Shown here piece after piece: positions 22,851 to 23,684 of a stretch of DNA of 23,684 bases; the first letter of the stretch is position 1, and every line of letters starts with the position of its first letter. Where the stretch lies: contig JAYPTI010000029.1 in assembly GCA_038133505.1 (NCBI GenBank), positions 1-23,684 on the forward strand. Direction: 5' to 3'. The notes beneath the pieces are model-generated. The model saw only the letters and a program-made list of their open reading frames with translations. It ran no database searches and was not told the origin of the DNA. The DNA is from JAYQUR01 sp038133505. Its GTDB lineage: Bacteria; Pseudomonadota; Alphaproteobacteria; MPNO01; UBA830. The position numbers were made by a program, and so were the translations under genes.

Positions 22851-23684
22851 TCAGGAACCGCCGCACTTGTTCATGGCGGTGTTGTAGTTGCCGCACTTCA
22901 GGCCGGGCCAGTCGGACTTCATGTCCTTGGAGCCGGGCAGGAAGTCGGACCACGCATCGCCGGGAACGAGACCCTTGGTCTTCCACACTACGTCGAACTG
23001 GCCGTCGGCGCGAACTTCGCCGATGAAGACGGGCTTGGTGATGTGGTGGTTCGGCAGCATTTCGGACAGACCGCCGGTCAGGTTCGGCGCCTTGGTGCCG
23101 GGCAGCGCGGCGATGACCTTGTCCGGGTCGGTCGACTTGACCTTCTCGACCGCCTTCACCCACATGTTGAAGCCGACATAGTGGGCTTCCATCGGGTCGT
23201 TGGTCGTGCGCTTGTCGTTCTTGATGAACGAGTGCCAGGCATCGATGAACGCCTTGTTGTCGGCCGTGCGGATCGACTGGAAGTAGTTCCAGGCGGCCAG
23301 GTGACCGACGAGCGGCTTGGTGTCGAGACCGGCAAGCTCTTCCTCGCCGACCGAGAACGCGACGACGGGGATATCGGTAGCCTTGATGCCCTGGTTGCCG
23401 AGCTCCTTGTAGAACGGAACGTTGGCGTCGCCGTTCACCGTCGAGACCACGGCCGTCTTCTTGCCGGCGGAACCGAATTCCTTGATCTTCGACACCTCGG
23501 TCTGCCAGTCGGCGAAACCGAACGGGGTGTAGTTGATCATGATGTCTTCGGCCGCGACACCCTTCGCCTTCAGGTAGGCTTCGAGAATCTTGTTGGTCGT
23601 GCGCGGATAGACGTAGTCGGTGCCTTCCAGGACCCAGCGCTTCACGGAACCGCCTTCCTCGCTCATCAGGTAGTCGACGGCGGG
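22851..23684 (-). CDS. urtA: Urea ABC transporter substrate-binding protein UrtA (5' end outside window)
   Basis: UrtA is the periplasmic urea receptor. The last 277 residues are present; the frame runs off the right edge, where PAVDYL precedes the first internal Met, so this is a window truncation and not a broken gene. Recognisable family stretches include VLEGTDYVYPRTTNKILEAYL, MINYTPFGFADWQTEVSKIKEF, VSTVNGDANVPFYKEL and FSVGEEELAGLDTKPLVGHLAAWNYFQ. These match the UrtA branch of type I periplasmic binding proteins rather than LivJ/LivK. The C-terminus ends in a short Cys-containing tail (LKCGNYNTAMNKCGGS). It is the promoter-proximal gene of the operon as visible; the promoter and any nitrogen-control site lie beyond the window. 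Confidence 0.95.
   Translation of the reverse strand, partial: PAVDYLMSEEGGSVKRWVLEGTDYVYPRTTNKILEAYLKAKGVAAEDIMINYTPFGFADWQTEVSKIKEFGSAGKKTAVVSTVNGDANVPFYKELGNQGIKATDIPVVAFSVGEEELAGLDTKPLVGHLAAWNYFQSIRTADNKAFIDAWHSFIKNDKRTTNDPMEAHYVGFNMWVKAVEKVKSTDPDKVIAALPGTKAPNLTGGLSEMLPNHHITKPVFIGEVRADGQFDVVWKTKGLVPGDAWSDFLPGSKDMKSDWPGLKCGNYNTAMNKCGGS

Noticed and set aside
22621..23163. Minus-strand open frame reading through the N run
   Set aside because: It depends on unknown bases, is out of frame with urtA and has arginine/proline-rich low-complexity content.
1..23684. tRNA, rRNA, CRISPR array, insertion sequence, prophage or toxin-antitoxin genes
   Set aside because: I looked for these on both strands and saw no cloverleaf, regular spacer-repeat pattern, transposase or phage-like protein.

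Overview
The window is a GC-rich (about two thirds G+C by eye) piece of a bacterial chromosome, most likely from an alphaproteobacterium of the Rhodospirillales/Rhizobiales kind. I infer this from protein style (UrtABCDE-UreDABCEFG order, the UreC, UreG and PPK1 sequences, the ppk-ppx pair) and from GC-rich palindromic intergenic repeats; no rRNA or other strict marker is present. A run of ten N at 22744-22753 shows it is a draft scaffold with one unresolved join.

Region 1 (1-9327) is a block of eight catabolic-looking enzymes in short, alternately oriented units: a cupin and a carboxymuconolactone-decarboxylase-like protein on the minus strand; a thiamine-diphosphate enzyme and a zinc-free MDR oxidoreductase on the plus strand; a group D flavin monooxygenase (acyl-CoA dehydrogenase fold) on the minus strand; a D-2-hydroxyacid dehydrogenase on the plus strand; and a CocE/NonD hydrolase plus an alpha/beta hydrolase on the minus strand. 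There is no regulator or transporter among them. The enzymes could form an oxidative, decarboxylating and hydrolytic pathway, but the substrate cannot be read from the sequence. The divergent region 1104-1301 holds a good sigma70-like promoter with a palindrome over the expected start site. Both convergent junctions here (3968-4073 and 6591-6739) are filled by large imperfect inverted repeats.

Region 2 (9328-13291, plus strand) is polyphosphate metabolism: ppk1 followed by an exopolyphosphatase of the Ppx/GppA family. An AT-rich island upstream of ppk carries two TGTCA repeats 22 bp apart and an 18-bp near-palindrome, so PhoB or another regulator is plausible. The ppx reading frame has no ATG, GTG or TTG ahead of its first phosphate-binding motif; the best-placed start relative to the ribosome binding site is an ATA codon.

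Region 3 (13304-23684, minus strand) is one long urea-use operon read from right to left: urtA (5' end beyond the window), urtB, urtC, urtD, urtE, ureD, ureA, ureB, ureC, ureE, ureF, ureG. Urea is captured by UrtA in the periplasm, imported by UrtBC with UrtDE as ATPases, and hydrolysed by the nickel urease UreABC, which is matured by UreDEFG. Spacing within urtB-ureG is overlap to 26 nt; the only break is the GC-extreme, hairpin-rich urtA-urtB gap that contains the assembly gap. ureG and ppx converge with only 12 nt between their stops.

Most of regions 2 and 3 is known biology. The points most worth checking are the odd ppx start, the ppk upstream site, the convergent-junction repeats, and the uncharacterised enzyme block on the left. 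I saw no tRNA, rRNA, CRISPR array, insertion sequence or prophage gene.
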